DNA of 64,000 nt from positions 176,501 through 240,500 of the forward strand of contig VRMN01000016.1 in NCBI GenBank assembly GCA_008690995.1, read 5' to 3'. The notes beneath the pieces are model-generated. The model ran no database searches. It was not told the DNA's origin and saw only the letters and a list, made by a program, of their open reading frames with translations. Each line of letters starts with the position of its first letter. Positions within the stretch are counted from its first letter, which is position 1. The stretch comes from Porphyridium purpureum (Eukaryota > Rhodophyta > Bangiophyceae > Porphyridiales > Porphyridiaceae). Position numbers and translations under genes: made by a program. Positions 18,851-28,782 of the stretch are shown here, piece by piece.

Positions 18851-21800
18851 ATGGATCAAGATGCACGAGCGGAAGTCCAAGAATGGAATAAAGAGGTCAG
18901 CGCAGCGGCCACACTTCGCGCCCTCCGGAACGTTCCATTGTCGCCAACGCGGCCGCCAACGGGGCGGGCCGGTCAGGAGTCGGAATGGCCAATGCCGGCG
19001 GGGGCGCCGGAAGCCAGGCGCAGTGCTGCTGCAGCTGGTACAGCAACTGCACCGCGCGCAGCGGATGAGAACGTGTTACACGAGTTTGCGTCGCCTCGAC
19101 ACCTTCACGAGGAAGTGTGGTACGATGGTCTGGGGCTGGTCGTGCGGCCAGACCTGGCACGCATGAATGACGAGGAGCGATGGAAGTTTGTTTCGCGGTT
19201 TGAGGATTTTGCAGCGGATGCGCGCTGGGAATGGGAGGACCACTTTGATATTCGACAGGAAGAGACGGACGATTACACCATGAACGACCGCAGTCTGTTC
19301 CTTTTCGGGCCCAGAAACAGCTTCCGCTTTTATTGCCACAAGATCTCGAAGCATACGTACTGGTATACCTTTTGCCTATTGCACAGCATTCTGGCCTTCA
19401 CCATGACGACGCTCAATTCGCCGTCGCGCCAACAATATACTCAAGCATACAAGGGTGTATTGTACTATTGCCTGGCCTTTTTCACTGTCGACGTCCTCAT
19501 GAAGGTCATAGCACAGGGGCTCTATGTTCGGGCGCCCAGCGCCAAGGCCAGGCGTATCTACGGCAAGCCCTTTCTTTGGCACAACTGGAACATTCTTGAT
19601 CTCGTAACTGTGGTGCTGGGTTTTGCATCAATTACGCGAAACCTTTCGCCGCTCAGCATACGCATTTTGTACGTCATTCATGCGTGCGAATATTTCAATG
19701 TATTTCCGGCCGCGTACGGTTTCATGCGTGTGCTCTTGAACACTTTCTTGGACCTGGCTGGCTCGGTGCTGCAGGTGTTGGTGATTGTCCTTGTCTTGGG
19801 CGTATTCATGTTTTCTTCGCTTCGTGGTTCGATGCATAATTTCTGCAATAATGGGAGGTTTGTGTTTGTGAACCCGCGGCTGCTGGAACGGGTCATGTGC
19901 GGTGGAGTGGAGTGTCCGACACTCCCAAACGCGCAGTGCACCTGGCGCTTCAATGAGAGTAGTCCACTGTTTCCGTCCCCAGGCTTTGGACAATTCAATT
20001 TTGACAATCTATTCTTTGGCAGCCTGGCGACCTACGTTATTTCGACGGGCCAAGATTGGTCAACATACGCTCGGCTACAGATGGACGGCGGCAGTTCGTG
20101 GCTGGCCATTTTATATGTGACGATTGTTTTGCTTGGAACTGGATTGATCGAGAATGGTATACTTGTGCAGGTCATGAATTCGTATGCATTAGATCAACGA
20201 AAGGCGCTCGCAAAAGCGCAGATGACCAGTCGAAATGGCTATTTTCTGGTAAATGCCGACAAACGCAAGTCCGAACAGTTTGCAGATATCGAGGGCAAGT
20301 GGGACCTACTGCTGGCTCTGTACAGCGCCGTCGCTGAGGCTTTGCACAAACGAATTGGGTCCTTGACGGATGCTATTTACTACTTTGTGTTCGTACCCCC
20401 GCGAATCTATGTTTATGATTTGCTGATGGCGAGTGTTGTGCTGCTAAATACAGTAGCGCTGTGCCTAACTACGGCAAGTGCTGACGCAAACCGCTTACAT
20501 ATTCTTGATACCATCAATACTGTGTGCGGTGCACTTTTTATCGCGGACACATCGCTCCAAATTATCGGCCGCGGCTTGCTTGCGGTGCTTTCGTCGGCGT
20601 TTGGGTGGCTTGACCTGATTGTTGTTATCACAACGATCCTGAGCTGGACACTGGAAGGAAGTTTCGTGGCGCTATCAGCGCTACGGGTGCTCAGAATTCT
20701 AGCAATTTTTAAGTACTTTGAAGCGGGCAGTATCCACGATTTCTGGCGTTCCGCAGCGAAGACGTGCAATATCCTGCCTTTTACAATGGCGTTTGTTTGC
20801 ATTTTGGCCTCGATTGGAATGTCGGCGTTTGGTCCCACTGAGAAGTCATTGTCGGGCGATCTCTGCTTGCCAGAGTCACCACTTGGATCGCTTTGTAGTC
20901 CGCTGCCGTGGACGCGCTACTGGGTGTCCATGCTCAATGTTTTCATCTTGTTTTCTCAGTATGGGTGGAGCGAAAGCATGTATCGAGCCATGAATCAGAC
21001 TCTCTGGATATCCTTTACTTACTTTGTTGCTGCGATGTTCCTTTTGACATCCCTTGTGCTTGGTTTCATGGTTGCAATCGTGTTTACCGAGTATGCTAGG
21101 CTGCAAGGCGAACGTGATATCAACGCCCAGAGGCGAGAGAGCAATGACACTACGGGGCTGTCAGATACTGTCGCCATTCCATTTGCCAGGTGGATCAGGA
21201 GGTCGGAGCACTTTCAAAGCTTTGTCACGAGGCTCAAGGAATTTACCGGAATGGATCGCGACAGGGGAGCAGCGGACGTGGATGTTATGTTTTATGAAAA
21301 GAACAAGGTGGACAGCTGTGCCACGGCAAATGAATCACCCCCGCCAGCGCCATTGGATCGAGAAAAGTTGGATGGAGAACGAAAACAAGACAGCCACCTT
21401 CAGCAGGTTTTGGGTTGGGGACGCGTGCGGTTGTGGCATCCGTATACGTCTGCACTTGTGATTGCTTCTGGAAGCATTGCAGCCGCCTTTTTTCATGACG
21501 GTATGTCAGACTCCGAGTGGTACAACTTAAGACTCACGCAGGTCATCGTTCTTGGCCTTTGGACAGTGGATACGGCACTTTTTGTGGCTCTGTGTATCGC
21601 TTCAGATGTTCTCCCATCGAACACAAGCAAGGCAGGCTCGATCGCTTTTGCAACCTGCGTGTGGCTTATCTTCCTGATTGATGTCATTTTCCTGTTTGCG
21701 AGACCGCTGACAAACATCACGGCGCTGATCGCCCTACGCAGTGTGCGTCCGCTGCGTGCGCTGCAGATATGTTCACGATTGCGCCGCCCTAGCTACGCGC

Positions 21801-23974
21801 TGCTCCGGGCGCTTCCCGAATTCCTTGGTGTGTGGGCATTGTGGGCTGTGGTCACATTGGTGTTCGCTATCATGGGCGTGTCATTCTTTGGGGGTCAGTT
21901 CTCGTACTGTTCGTGTGGACAGTCGCTATTTGAGTCTCTAGATCCCGCGCTCGGGAATTCGAGTGATGCGGCGGCGCAGAGAGCTTTCAGTGCGGCAGAG
22001 TTCTTCGAACCAGTACTGCAGGTCGAGACGCTGACCAGGCAGGCTCAAGACCTGGAGTGCAATGTTTCTTCACTAGTCGGGTTGTCCAATGCAAGTACAG
22101 AGTGCGAGGCAATGGGAGGAGAGTGGCTGACATTTCGTTCAAATTTTGACACCGTGCCGAATGCCTTTTTGACGTTGTGCGGAATCACGACATTGGATGC
22201 TTGGGTACAAATCATGCTTGTAGGAATGGCTGCGACAGGCCAAGGCAAACAGCCGTCGAAAAACCAAAACGCCGAGGCAGCCTTCTTTTTTGTAATTTAC
22301 GTACTCTTCAGTCTATTTGTGTGGAGCATCAGTCTCGCCATTCTCGTGTGCTCATGCGGTCGTATCATGGATATCACCGCGGTTCATAGTGACTCGACCT
22401 TTCTCACGGCGGGTCAGCGGCGCAGAAGACTTGAAAGGCAAATCTATTTTGGGCTGAACTTGCGTGCCGCTCCTGCCAAGCCGTACTTCAGAACTCTTGC
22501 CACTTCAGGTGCGGAGTTCTCATCTTCCTTTCTAAACGTGTCGACGCCACCACTCGCGGCGTTTGAAAGGTTTCGGCTCAAAATGTACGCGATTTCCACA
22601 AAACGCCGATTTGCGCTGCTGGTGAAATTTGCCGTCGTTGTTGCCCTGGTCGAGATTGCAGTGATGATCTTCCCGATGACAGAGCCCATTCGCTATGCTC
22701 GTATTGGACTGCTTTCGCTCGTCGTTCTTGTGCTTGGCGGCGAGGTGATTGTCAAGTTGTTTTCTTTCGGAATTCGGGGTTACTTCAGTCAGGCCAGCAA
22801 CTGGTTGGACCTCTGCTTGGTCATCCTTACCGCCTTGTCGCTCGCATTTCTGTGTGAACCGTTCATGTATGATGACTTGAACTTGTCATCAAGCGGAGCA
22901 GGCTCGGACTCTTGGTCTTTTGAGCCTTTTCTGTTCGTCGCGGGTCTCTTCCGGTCCCTGTACGTTCTTCGTCTCGTTCGAGGCGTACGAAGGTTGCCGC
23001 TTTACACCAAGTCCTTGTATTTCAGTCTACCCGGCTTTCAGAATGTGTGCATTTTCATTGCTCTGGAAACGTTTTCGCTGGCATTACTCGGTATGGGCCT
23101 ATTCTCTGCGGTGTCCCCGAGCCAAGTCAGAGGTGTTATCGGGGCCGGCATCACAAATGTTTCCAATTTTTCGACGCTTGGCAACGCGTGGTTCACGGTC
23201 CTCCAGATCGCAACCGGTGACTCATGGACCCTCATTATGTATGACATTATGTCCGTTCCAGGGTACATTGCTGCGTGGGTTTACTTCTTGCTTGCCATTT
23301 TGGTGCTCTACGTATTGAGCTGGAACCTCTTTCTCCTGGTATGCCTTGAAGGCTATTCGTTCACCATCGGAAAGGACGACACTCAGCTACATGACACTGA
23401 CTACGTGAATTTTGGTTTGACTTGGATGACATTTGACCCCCTAGCCGAACTGGAAATTTCTGTGTGGTCAGATTTCGAAAAGCTTGTGCGATCGCTGCAA
23501 CCGCCGTTGGGCTTGCAGCCGCAGACGGCATCCGATCTCTTTGAGTTTCTCCAGGACTTCGAACCGGAAGCCGGCAAGTCCGGAACTATTACCTACTTGC
23601 AGAGCGTATCAGGTTTGATCCATTGCATGCACGAACGGCATCGACGCGATGATGAACTAGGTCTGCATCGCGCAAGCGCCGCGGACGCACACAGCGAAGA
23701 TTCATCAAAGGAAGGCGAGTATGCTCTCACATTCACAGAGCGCGTTGATCGGACGGATCGCCCCGTCAATCCCATGCCTGTGCGATGGCCGTTTGTCGTA
23801 AAGCACCTGGCCGCTGTGCGCATTCAGTGTGCGGTCAAGCAGTATATGCGATTAAGAGGCCAATCCGTGCATGTGCCCGTTCCTGTCAATGTCGGCCGCG
23901 AGAGTGGTGATTCCGGTTCGCAAGGATCCTTTCGGAGCTTTCGTAGTGGCAAGGTTTTATCTTCGGGTTCATAA
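18851..23974 (+). CDS. Four-domain voltage-gated cation channel (CaV/NALCN/Cch1 superfamily)
   Basis: A 1707-aa plasma-membrane channel with four repeats of six membrane helices. Repeat I spans about 160-450, II 510-750, III 860-1175 and IV 1255-1505. S4 segments with spaced basic residues are clear in II (LRVLRILAIFKYF), III (LRSVRPLRALQICSRLRR) and IV (FRSLYVLRLVRGVRR); that of repeat I is weak. Pore loops are STGQDW, FSQYGW, ITTLDAW and IATGDSW. Aligned on the conserved Trp, the selectivity position reads Gln401, Tyr704, Asp1116, Asp1457, unlike CaV (EEEE), NaV (DEKA) or NALCN (EEKE). The C-terminal cytosolic tail has an IQ-like element (AAVRIQCAVKQYMRLRG, near 1654). The start is the ATG at 18851; the frame is open earlier without ATG. 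Ion preference cannot be named from sequence. Confidence 0.9.
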   Translation: MDQDARAEVQEWNKEVSAAATLRALRNVPLSPTRPPTGRAGQESEWPMPAGAPEARRSAAAAGTATAPRAADENVLHEFASPRHLHEEVWYDGLGLVVRPDLARMNDEERWKFVSRFEDFAADARWEWEDHFDIRQEETDDYTMNDRSLFLFGPRNSFRFYCHKISKHTYWYTFCLLHSILAFTMTTLNSPSRQQYTQAYKGVLYYCLAFFTVDVLMKVIAQGLYVRAPSAKARRIYGKPFLWHNWNILDLVTVVLGFASITRNLSPLSIRILYVIHACEYFNVFPAAYGFMRVLLNTFLDLAGSVLQVLVIVLVLGVFMFSSLRGSMHNFCNNGRFVFVNPRLLERVMCGGVECPTLPNAQCTWRFNESSPLFPSPGFGQFNFDNLFFGSLATYVISTGQDWSTYARLQMDGGSSWLAILYVTIVLLGTGLIENGILVQVMNSYALDQRKALAKAQMTSRNGYFLVNADKRKSEQFADIEGKWDLLLALYSAVAEALHKRIGSLTDAIYYFVFVPPRIYVYDLLMASVVLLNTVALCLTTASADANRLHILDTINTVCGALFIADTSLQIIGRGLLAVLSSAFGWLDLIVVITTILSWTLEGSFVALSALRVLRILAIFKYFEAGSIHDFWRSAAKTCNILPFTMAFVCILASIGMSAFGPTEKSLSGDLCLPESPLGSLCSPLPWTRYWVSMLNVFILFSQYGWSESMYRAMNQTLWISFTYFVAAMFLLTSLVLGFMVAIVFTEYARLQGERDINAQRRESNDTTGLSDTVAIPFARWIRRSEHFQSFVTRLKEFTGMDRDRGAADVDVMFYEKNKVDSCATANESPPPAPLDREKLDGERKQDSHLQQVLGWGRVRLWHPYTSALVIASGSIAAAFFHDGMSDSEWYNLRLTQVIVLGLWTVDTALFVALCIASDVLPSNTSKAGSIAFATCVWLIFLIDVIFLFARPLTNITALIALRSVRPLRALQICSRLRRPSYALLRALPEFLGVWALWAVVTLVFAIMGVSFFGGQFSYCSCGQSLFESLDPALGNSSDAAAQRAFSAAEFFEPVLQVETLTRQAQDLECNVSSLVGLSNASTECEAMGGEWLTFRSNFDTVPNAFLTLCGITTLDAWVQIMLVGMAATGQGKQPSKNQNAEAAFFFVIYVLFSLFVWSISLAILVCSCGRIMDITAVHSDSTFLTAGQRRRRLERQIYFGLNLRAAPAKPYFRTLATSGAEFSSSFLNVSTPPLAAFERFRLKMYAISTKRRFALLVKFAVVVALVEIAVMIFPMTEPIRYARIGLLSLVVLVLGGEVIVKLFSFGIRGYFSQASNWLDLCLVILTALSLAFLCEPFMYDDLNLSSSGAGSDSWSFEPFLFVAGLFRSLYVLRLVRGVRRLPLYTKSLYFSLPGFQNVCIFIALETFSLALLGMGLFSAVSPSQVRGVIGAGITNVSNFSTLGNAWFTVLQIATGDSWTLIMYDIMSVPGYIAAWVYFLLAILVLYVLSWNLFLLVCLEGYSFTIGKDDTQLHDTDYVNFGLTWMTFDPLAELEISVWSDFEKLVRSLQPPLGLQPQTASDLFEFLQDFEPEAGKSGTITYLQSVSGLIHCMHERHRRDDELGLHRASAADAHSEDSSKEGEYALTFTERVDRTDRPVNPMPVRWPFVVKHLAAVRIQCAVKQYMRLRGQSVHVPVPVNVGRESGDSGSQGSFRSFRSGKVLSSGS

Positions 23975-24021
23975 AGTCATAACTTGTGTCATCTGGACAA
24001 GGCGCCTTCGTGCACGCCTTA

Positions 24022-25089
24022 ATGACTCCTTGGTACGTCTTTGAGCGCACGAGGGCCTACCGGGAGGCGGGGCTCCGTGTGACCCAGCCGTCCGATCTTG
24101 TTGTCGAAGTTGGGTGTGCTACGGGACAGACAGTGGCCTACTTGGCGACGTGCTGCCGTCGAGTCGTGGGCGCTGACAAGTCGCAGTCCGATTTGAGCAT
24201 TGCGCGGCAACGACACCCAGCCCTGCAGTTTGAATCTGTAGACGCCACAAGTGCAGAAAGTCTGACAAGACTGCGCGACATGGTTCTAAGGCACGGAGCG
24301 CCGCGTGCGGGCAGCGACGACAAATGCGACGCGGCTATTGATGTGGTGTTTCTGGACTTGGGCGGAATTCGACCTCTGGAAGACTATATGCCGTTAATGC
24401 ATCTCGTCGACAACACGCTCCAGCCAAGAAGAGCGCTGGTGATCAAGTCGTTGTACCTCGCAAGAAATGCGAAGCTGCGGGATGAACTCTGTACCGATTC
24501 GCCTCTGTCGTCCGGCACAAACCCAACGGTCAAGAGCATACGCAGACGCGTGGTTCAAGAAGCTGCGCTGAGGCAATTACTTTCTCTGAATGCACAGTTC
24601 GAACTTGCGAGCATTGCTGATGCGGAGTCGGATCGATCCGCAGCCACACGGTTCGAAAAGTTTCGGGCCGGCGCTGGACGCGAGTGCCACGGAGCGCTGC
24701 TCATGGCTCTTTTCGCGGTTCGAGTCGAAGATCCGCAGAGAGAGTGTTGCATCGTGCTGACTCGACACGAACTCGGGAAAAGAATAGACCTCGACGGTGT
24801 CGGAAAGCAAGTTGGCTCATCTTTGCTTCCGCTCACTGCAAAGGCTTTAAAACATGCGGGTCAGAATCGCGCTTGCTCATATCCAGAGCTGGTATACGTT
24901 CAGTGCATGTTTGATTGGACGCTGTCATGTCCGATCTCGACACTTTTCATCGATCGTACACCGCTCATCTTTCTCGACAAGACTTTACTAGACGAAGAGC
25001 GGGTATTCATCGAGCTCAACTGTGGGCTCTATGCGTCACTGAGTTCTGCAGAACTCCTGCGCGTCACTGGGCCGTGCCAATTAGTTTGA
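24022..25089 (+). CDS. Class I SAM-dependent methyltransferase-like protein
   Basis: A 355-aa protein with a Rossmann methyltransferase core. Motif I is LVVEVGCATGQTVAYL (about 25-40), the acidic end of strand 2 is VVGADKS, and VVFLDLGGI supplies the motif IV region, followed by ALVIKSLYL. The C-terminal half (from about 220) is not recognised and may bind substrate. The order of motifs fits small-molecule or RNA methyltransferases; FtsJ-like is possible but its K-D-K-E tetrad was not traced. The start at 24022 lies only 47 nt after the channel's stop on the same strand. The last 9 nt overlap the stop end of the convergent exportin gene. Confidence 0.68.
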   Translation: MTPWYVFERTRAYREAGLRVTQPSDLVVEVGCATGQTVAYLATCCRRVVGADKSQSDLSIARQRHPALQFESVDATSAESLTRLRDMVLRHGAPRAGSDDKCDAAIDVVFLDLGGIRPLEDYMPLMHLVDNTLQPRRALVIKSLYLARNAKLRDELCTDSPLSSGTNPTVKSIRRRVVQEAALRQLLSLNAQFELASIADAESDRSAATRFEKFRAGAGRECHGALLMALFAVRVEDPQRECCIVLTRHELGKRIDLDGVGKQVGSSLLPLTAKALKHAGQNRACSYPELVYVQCMFDWTLSCPISTLFIDRTPLIFLDKTLLDEERVFIELNCGLYASLSSAELLRVTGPCQLV

Positions 25090-28000
25090 AAGCAACATGC
25101 GAGTATGAATCTCTCGTTGAAAGGACTCGGCAGATGGAACCAGCTTCTCGATTACTTTTCGGTCGGCGAGGTACGATTTGAGTCCGCCTTGCTCTTCAAG
25201 CGCACCAGCATGCATTTCCTGGAATACTGCGATTACAAATCGCTCGAGTTCTGGCTTGATCAGCAGATGCGCACCCTGGATAGGCTGCCCTTTGCGCAAA
25301 TATTCTATCGCGTCCGTTAGACAGCGGAGGAGAAGATCCGGCGTTCCGTCGCTGCATCGGATCAAAGCAATCAGAGCCGAACACAAGTCACTGACCTCCG
25401 ACTCAAAGCCGTGAACGCTGCCCAAAAACGCAATGAAAATTGTTCTCAAAAAGTGCTCACCAAATGACGCTCCAAAACCGGGTGCAGACGCGGCGCGCTG
25501 CCTCGCATTCAGATTTGCCAGGCTACCTATCGCGCGTAGCGTGCGCCGCCGCACGGTGGAATCCAGACCAGAAAACATGAACTCTAATCCATTGAAGTAC
25601 TTGAAGGCAAGCTCAGCCGGCAGCCGTTGAAGCTGCAGCGGGAAGAACTCCACGACAGTAAACTGAAAGCTGTAGTACGCGTGACGCAATTTTGGGTAGC
25701 TGAGGTAGTCATTCTTCATATGTTCGACCATCAGCTTCGTGCCCGCCAGCACGATCTCACTCGGCTCGGCGCAATGGTGTCCATTTGTGTCAGGCAAATG
25801 TTGATGCTTCTGATGCCGCGAAGAAGCATCTAGCTGCGGCGTGTATTCTTCACACTTGCTTGGGTCCTGATCTAAAAGCACGCCGAGTAAGCGAAAGCAG
25901 CACTTCAAATGGGAAACCTTACTGCTTTCATCTGACACGCCACGCGACAAGAAAGTGGCTTCGGACTGCATGAGGGCCAAGCACTGCGCAAAGATGTGTT
26001 TTGTTTCCGCGGCGCTCAGCATTGGGCCTTGTGCGTGCACAAAGTGCTCCAGAACACGGAGCAGGACGCGACACACCTTGGGCATCATGCCGACAAAAAG
26101 TTTATGCAATGACACCGCGTTGTACACAAGCACTTGCGCACTAGCCGCTCGAAAAGCATGGTCAGCCAGTGGCTCTCTCAACCCAAACGAGCCGTGAAGC
26201 AGATTCAGGCACACATTAACGTGCTCTGCAGCATTCCCTGAAACCTGTGATGCGCTGTGCGCGCATATGTTGTGCAAAAAATCTCCCAGTCGCCCAACGA
26301 AAGACGGAGCACCATCCAATCTGCAATGAGCGACGGTCATTGCGTAACCTACGTGTTTCATCACCGAGCGCGGTAGCGACTGGAACGACTCCATGGGAGC
26401 GTTGATCAAAGGTGCCCAGATGTCTGGCAAGAGGCAGGCTTGGAATCGTCTTCCAGCTCCAGCTTGTTCCAGTCGCTCCGCGATTTTACCAAGCAGTACA
26501 CCGTATGAAACGTCAAGCTTATACTCGCCGCCTCTGTAGCAGACCGTCTCTATCGCCTTTTTGAGGCATAGCACGCGTGCAGACTGCACAATCTGCTCGT
26601 CCCACAAATCCAGTACGATCTCTTCCTGGTCCAAGGGGCAGAAAAAATAGGAAAGAGCCATTCTTCTCAAAGCGTTACCCAGCGCCGCCCCCACGTACGG
26701 CGAAACGTTGAATGCCTGTGCTGAGTGGAGCATCATCGTCTCATTTTCCGCCGCTCGCAGTACCTCGAGCCCGAGACATTGGATTGGGCTGACCGATTCG
26801 CTCGTTCTATTTGCGCCATTGAAACCCAACTTGCCCAAAAACTCTTCAGGGACGCTTGGGACCTCACCTAATCCGTTGTCTGCCAGCACGCGGCCGGCCA
26901 CCTCTACCAAAAAGTACGCACGCTCATGGTGTGTCGACCAAGCATGTCCGGACACGCCTTCAGCGCTGCTTTCGCACAGCTGGTAATACCTCGCGGTGGT
27001 GTCACTGATCAAAGCTGAAAGTGCTTCCAACGATCCACAGTCCACCGATGTCCGGAAAAGCAAAGCAACATTGTCCAGGCGTGCCTCTTCAATTGAAAGA
27101 TCTTCCACCTCTTCCACGAGATCGCCATCTTCGTCTTTCGCATCCAGGCCTTCCGACAGATACACAAGCTCCGCTTGAACAAACCCAAGCGCCACGTGGA
27201 ACAGCGTGCGTTGCATAATGCTCTCCAGTGTGCTCATAACAGGAGAGCTATCGCGGCCCAAGATGAAATCCTGTAGCTCCAAAGCAACGCTTCGCCATGT
27301 TTCAAGAAGCGGGTCGGCGATCTCATACGCCTGACTGCTATCTTGAAGACCTTTGAAAGGCCCCGCTCCAGCGCTCGTCAGAAGGGCAAAGTTTGACAAT
27401 GAAGAGCTACAAAGCTCCTGAAAGCAAGCACCCCACACCCCTCGCTCAAATAGCACCGGAAGAATGGAATGCGCACACGATAATCTTTTCCAAACATCTG
27501 CAAAGCACTGTCTTTCTTGAATGTGAGCTGACACACCGAACTGCTTGCGCTGAAGAACGTCAATGAGCGACATCAGGTGGTCGACAGCTAGTCGCGATTC
27601 GGCAAATGATTCAGGGTGGATATTTGCCAGAAGCACAAGCATAAGACGCAGCGAATCTCCAAAAGCAGCGTCTGAGGTTACAGAGCTCGAGACGCTCAAC
27701 TCGTACAAGCTTTCCCACAGGCTCAAAAGGGCTCGCACATCGCCGAGTACGTTTCTCCAATGCTCACCAGGACGGCTTACAACAAGCTCGCCCACAGATG
27801 TTTGTACTGCGTCGGTCCGCGTTCTGGCCCGTGTTCCGACAGAGAATATACCACTGCTCAGCACTAAATTCAAAAGGTTGACACTGATAAGAAGATTACC
27901 ATTACTTGCTGCCGGCGCGGGCGCTGCCGTGGCAGCAGCATGCACATATGCCGCAGAGCACTGGTGCTGCCGTTCCTGTGCATGATGTCGTGAAATGCTT

Positions 28001-28704
28001 GACAAGAGTTCGGTGAAAATGTGCACAAGGTCCGAACGTCCAAACTCCAGTAAGGCCACTTTCAGTAGGTGAGGTGGTAGGCCACCGAGCCTGCCGTTTT
28101 CGAGACCAAAAAGCGCCAAATCAAAGTCAGCGACAAGCTCCACACACATCTCAACACCCACCATGTGAAGCTGTTTTGCCCGAGCCGCGGCTTGGTAATC
28201 CGCTTCCACGGAGATCGGTGTGCGAATGAGTTCCAGAATGGAGTAGATAAACGCCCGCGCGTCTGCCCGGTGGTTTACGTACGCACTGGAGCCGGAACTG
28301 CTACTGCTCTCATCACCGAATGTGTACGACAGGCGCACAAGGAGCGCAGCCGCATTCAACATGCTCTTTCTCTCATGTACCGGAACGAATTCACGAAGGC
28401 TTTGCTGCACGAACAAGTTCCGGACTGAGTGTTCGCCGCTCTTGTCTTCGTCTGCCCATGCACCCCACTGCTGCACGGCCACCTGCTTAACGATATTCGC
28501 CGCATGGAACCTCGCGTGCGTCGGTGGGGATTGCGCCGAATCGAGGTAAGTAAACAACGCGCGGCACAAGCGCGGAATCGCACCACCGCTTTCTCGTAGC
28601 TGTAGCATGTACTGCTCGCCGGACTCGCGCGCCAGCGCCGAGCCGCTCGACAGACCCTCACATGCTTGCAGAAACCCATCCAGCCCCCCAAGATCGGCCA
28701 TCAT
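25081..28704 (-). CDS. Exportin-4-like karyopherin-beta family protein
   Basis: A 1207-aa all-helical repeat protein. The N-terminus has the karyopherin pattern of paired helices, with a segment like the importin-beta N-terminal region (RFHAANIVKQVAVQQWGAW, near 66-84). Later helices such as LSYTFGDE and the C-terminal block (LQRLPAELAFKYFNGLEFMF, about 1040-1060, then RRTLRAIGSLANLNARQ) resemble exportin-4 and the exportin-7 group. In animals exportin-4 exports eIF5A and SMAD3 and imports SOX proteins. The assignment rests on overall architecture and length, not on a catalytic motif. Start MMADLGG at 28704; the second Met is equally possible. Its stop overlaps that of the methyltransferase-like gene by 9 bp. 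Confidence 0.62.
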   Translation of the reverse strand: MMADLGGLDGFLQACEGLSSGSALARESGEQYMLQLRESGGAIPRLCRALFTYLDSAQSPPTHARFHAANIVKQVAVQQWGAWADEDKSGEHSVRNLFVQQSLREFVPVHERKSMLNAAALLVRLSYTFGDESSSSSGSSAYVNHRADARAFIYSILELIRTPISVEADYQAAARAKQLHMVGVEMCVELVADFDLALFGLENGRLGGLPPHLLKVALLEFGRSDLVHIFTELLSSISRHHAQERQHQCSAAYVHAAATAAPAPAASNGNLLISVNLLNLVLSSGIFSVGTRARTRTDAVQTSVGELVVSRPGEHWRNVLGDVRALLSLWESLYELSVSSSVTSDAAFGDSLRLMLVLLANIHPESFAESRLAVDHLMSLIDVLQRKQFGVSAHIQERQCFADVWKRLSCAHSILPVLFERGVWGACFQELCSSSLSNFALLTSAGAGPFKGLQDSSQAYEIADPLLETWRSVALELQDFILGRDSSPVMSTLESIMQRTLFHVALGFVQAELVYLSEGLDAKDEDGDLVEEVEDLSIEEARLDNVALLFRTSVDCGSLEALSALISDTTARYYQLCESSAEGVSGHAWSTHHERAYFLVEVAGRVLADNGLGEVPSVPEEFLGKLGFNGANRTSESVSPIQCLGLEVLRAAENETMMLHSAQAFNVSPYVGAALGNALRRMALSYFFCPLDQEEIVLDLWDEQIVQSARVLCLKKAIETVCYRGGEYKLDVSYGVLLGKIAERLEQAGAGRRFQACLLPDIWAPLINAPMESFQSLPRSVMKHVGYAMTVAHCRLDGAPSFVGRLGDFLHNICAHSASQVSGNAAEHVNVCLNLLHGSFGLREPLADHAFRAASAQVLVYNAVSLHKLFVGMMPKVCRVLLRVLEHFVHAQGPMLSAAETKHIFAQCLALMQSEATFLSRGVSDESSKVSHLKCCFRLLGVLLDQDPSKCEEYTPQLDASSRHQKHQHLPDTNGHHCAEPSEIVLAGTKLMVEHMKNDYLSYPKLRHAYYSFQFTVVEFFPLQLQRLPAELAFKYFNGLEFMFSGLDSTVRRRTLRAIGSLANLNARQRAASAPGFGASFGEHFLRTIFIAFLGSVHGFESEVSDLCSALIALIRCSDGTPDLLLRCLTDAIEYLRKGQPIQGAHLLIKPELERFVIAVFQEMHAGALEEQGGLKSYLADRKVIEKLVPSAESFQREIHTRMLLSN

Positions 28705-28782
28705 CGTAACCCGTTCTCGCCTAATTGTCTCTCGGCGGAAGTCTGTGGAGAGAGGAGCCCGTGAGGCGGAGGCAAGGCCGCG

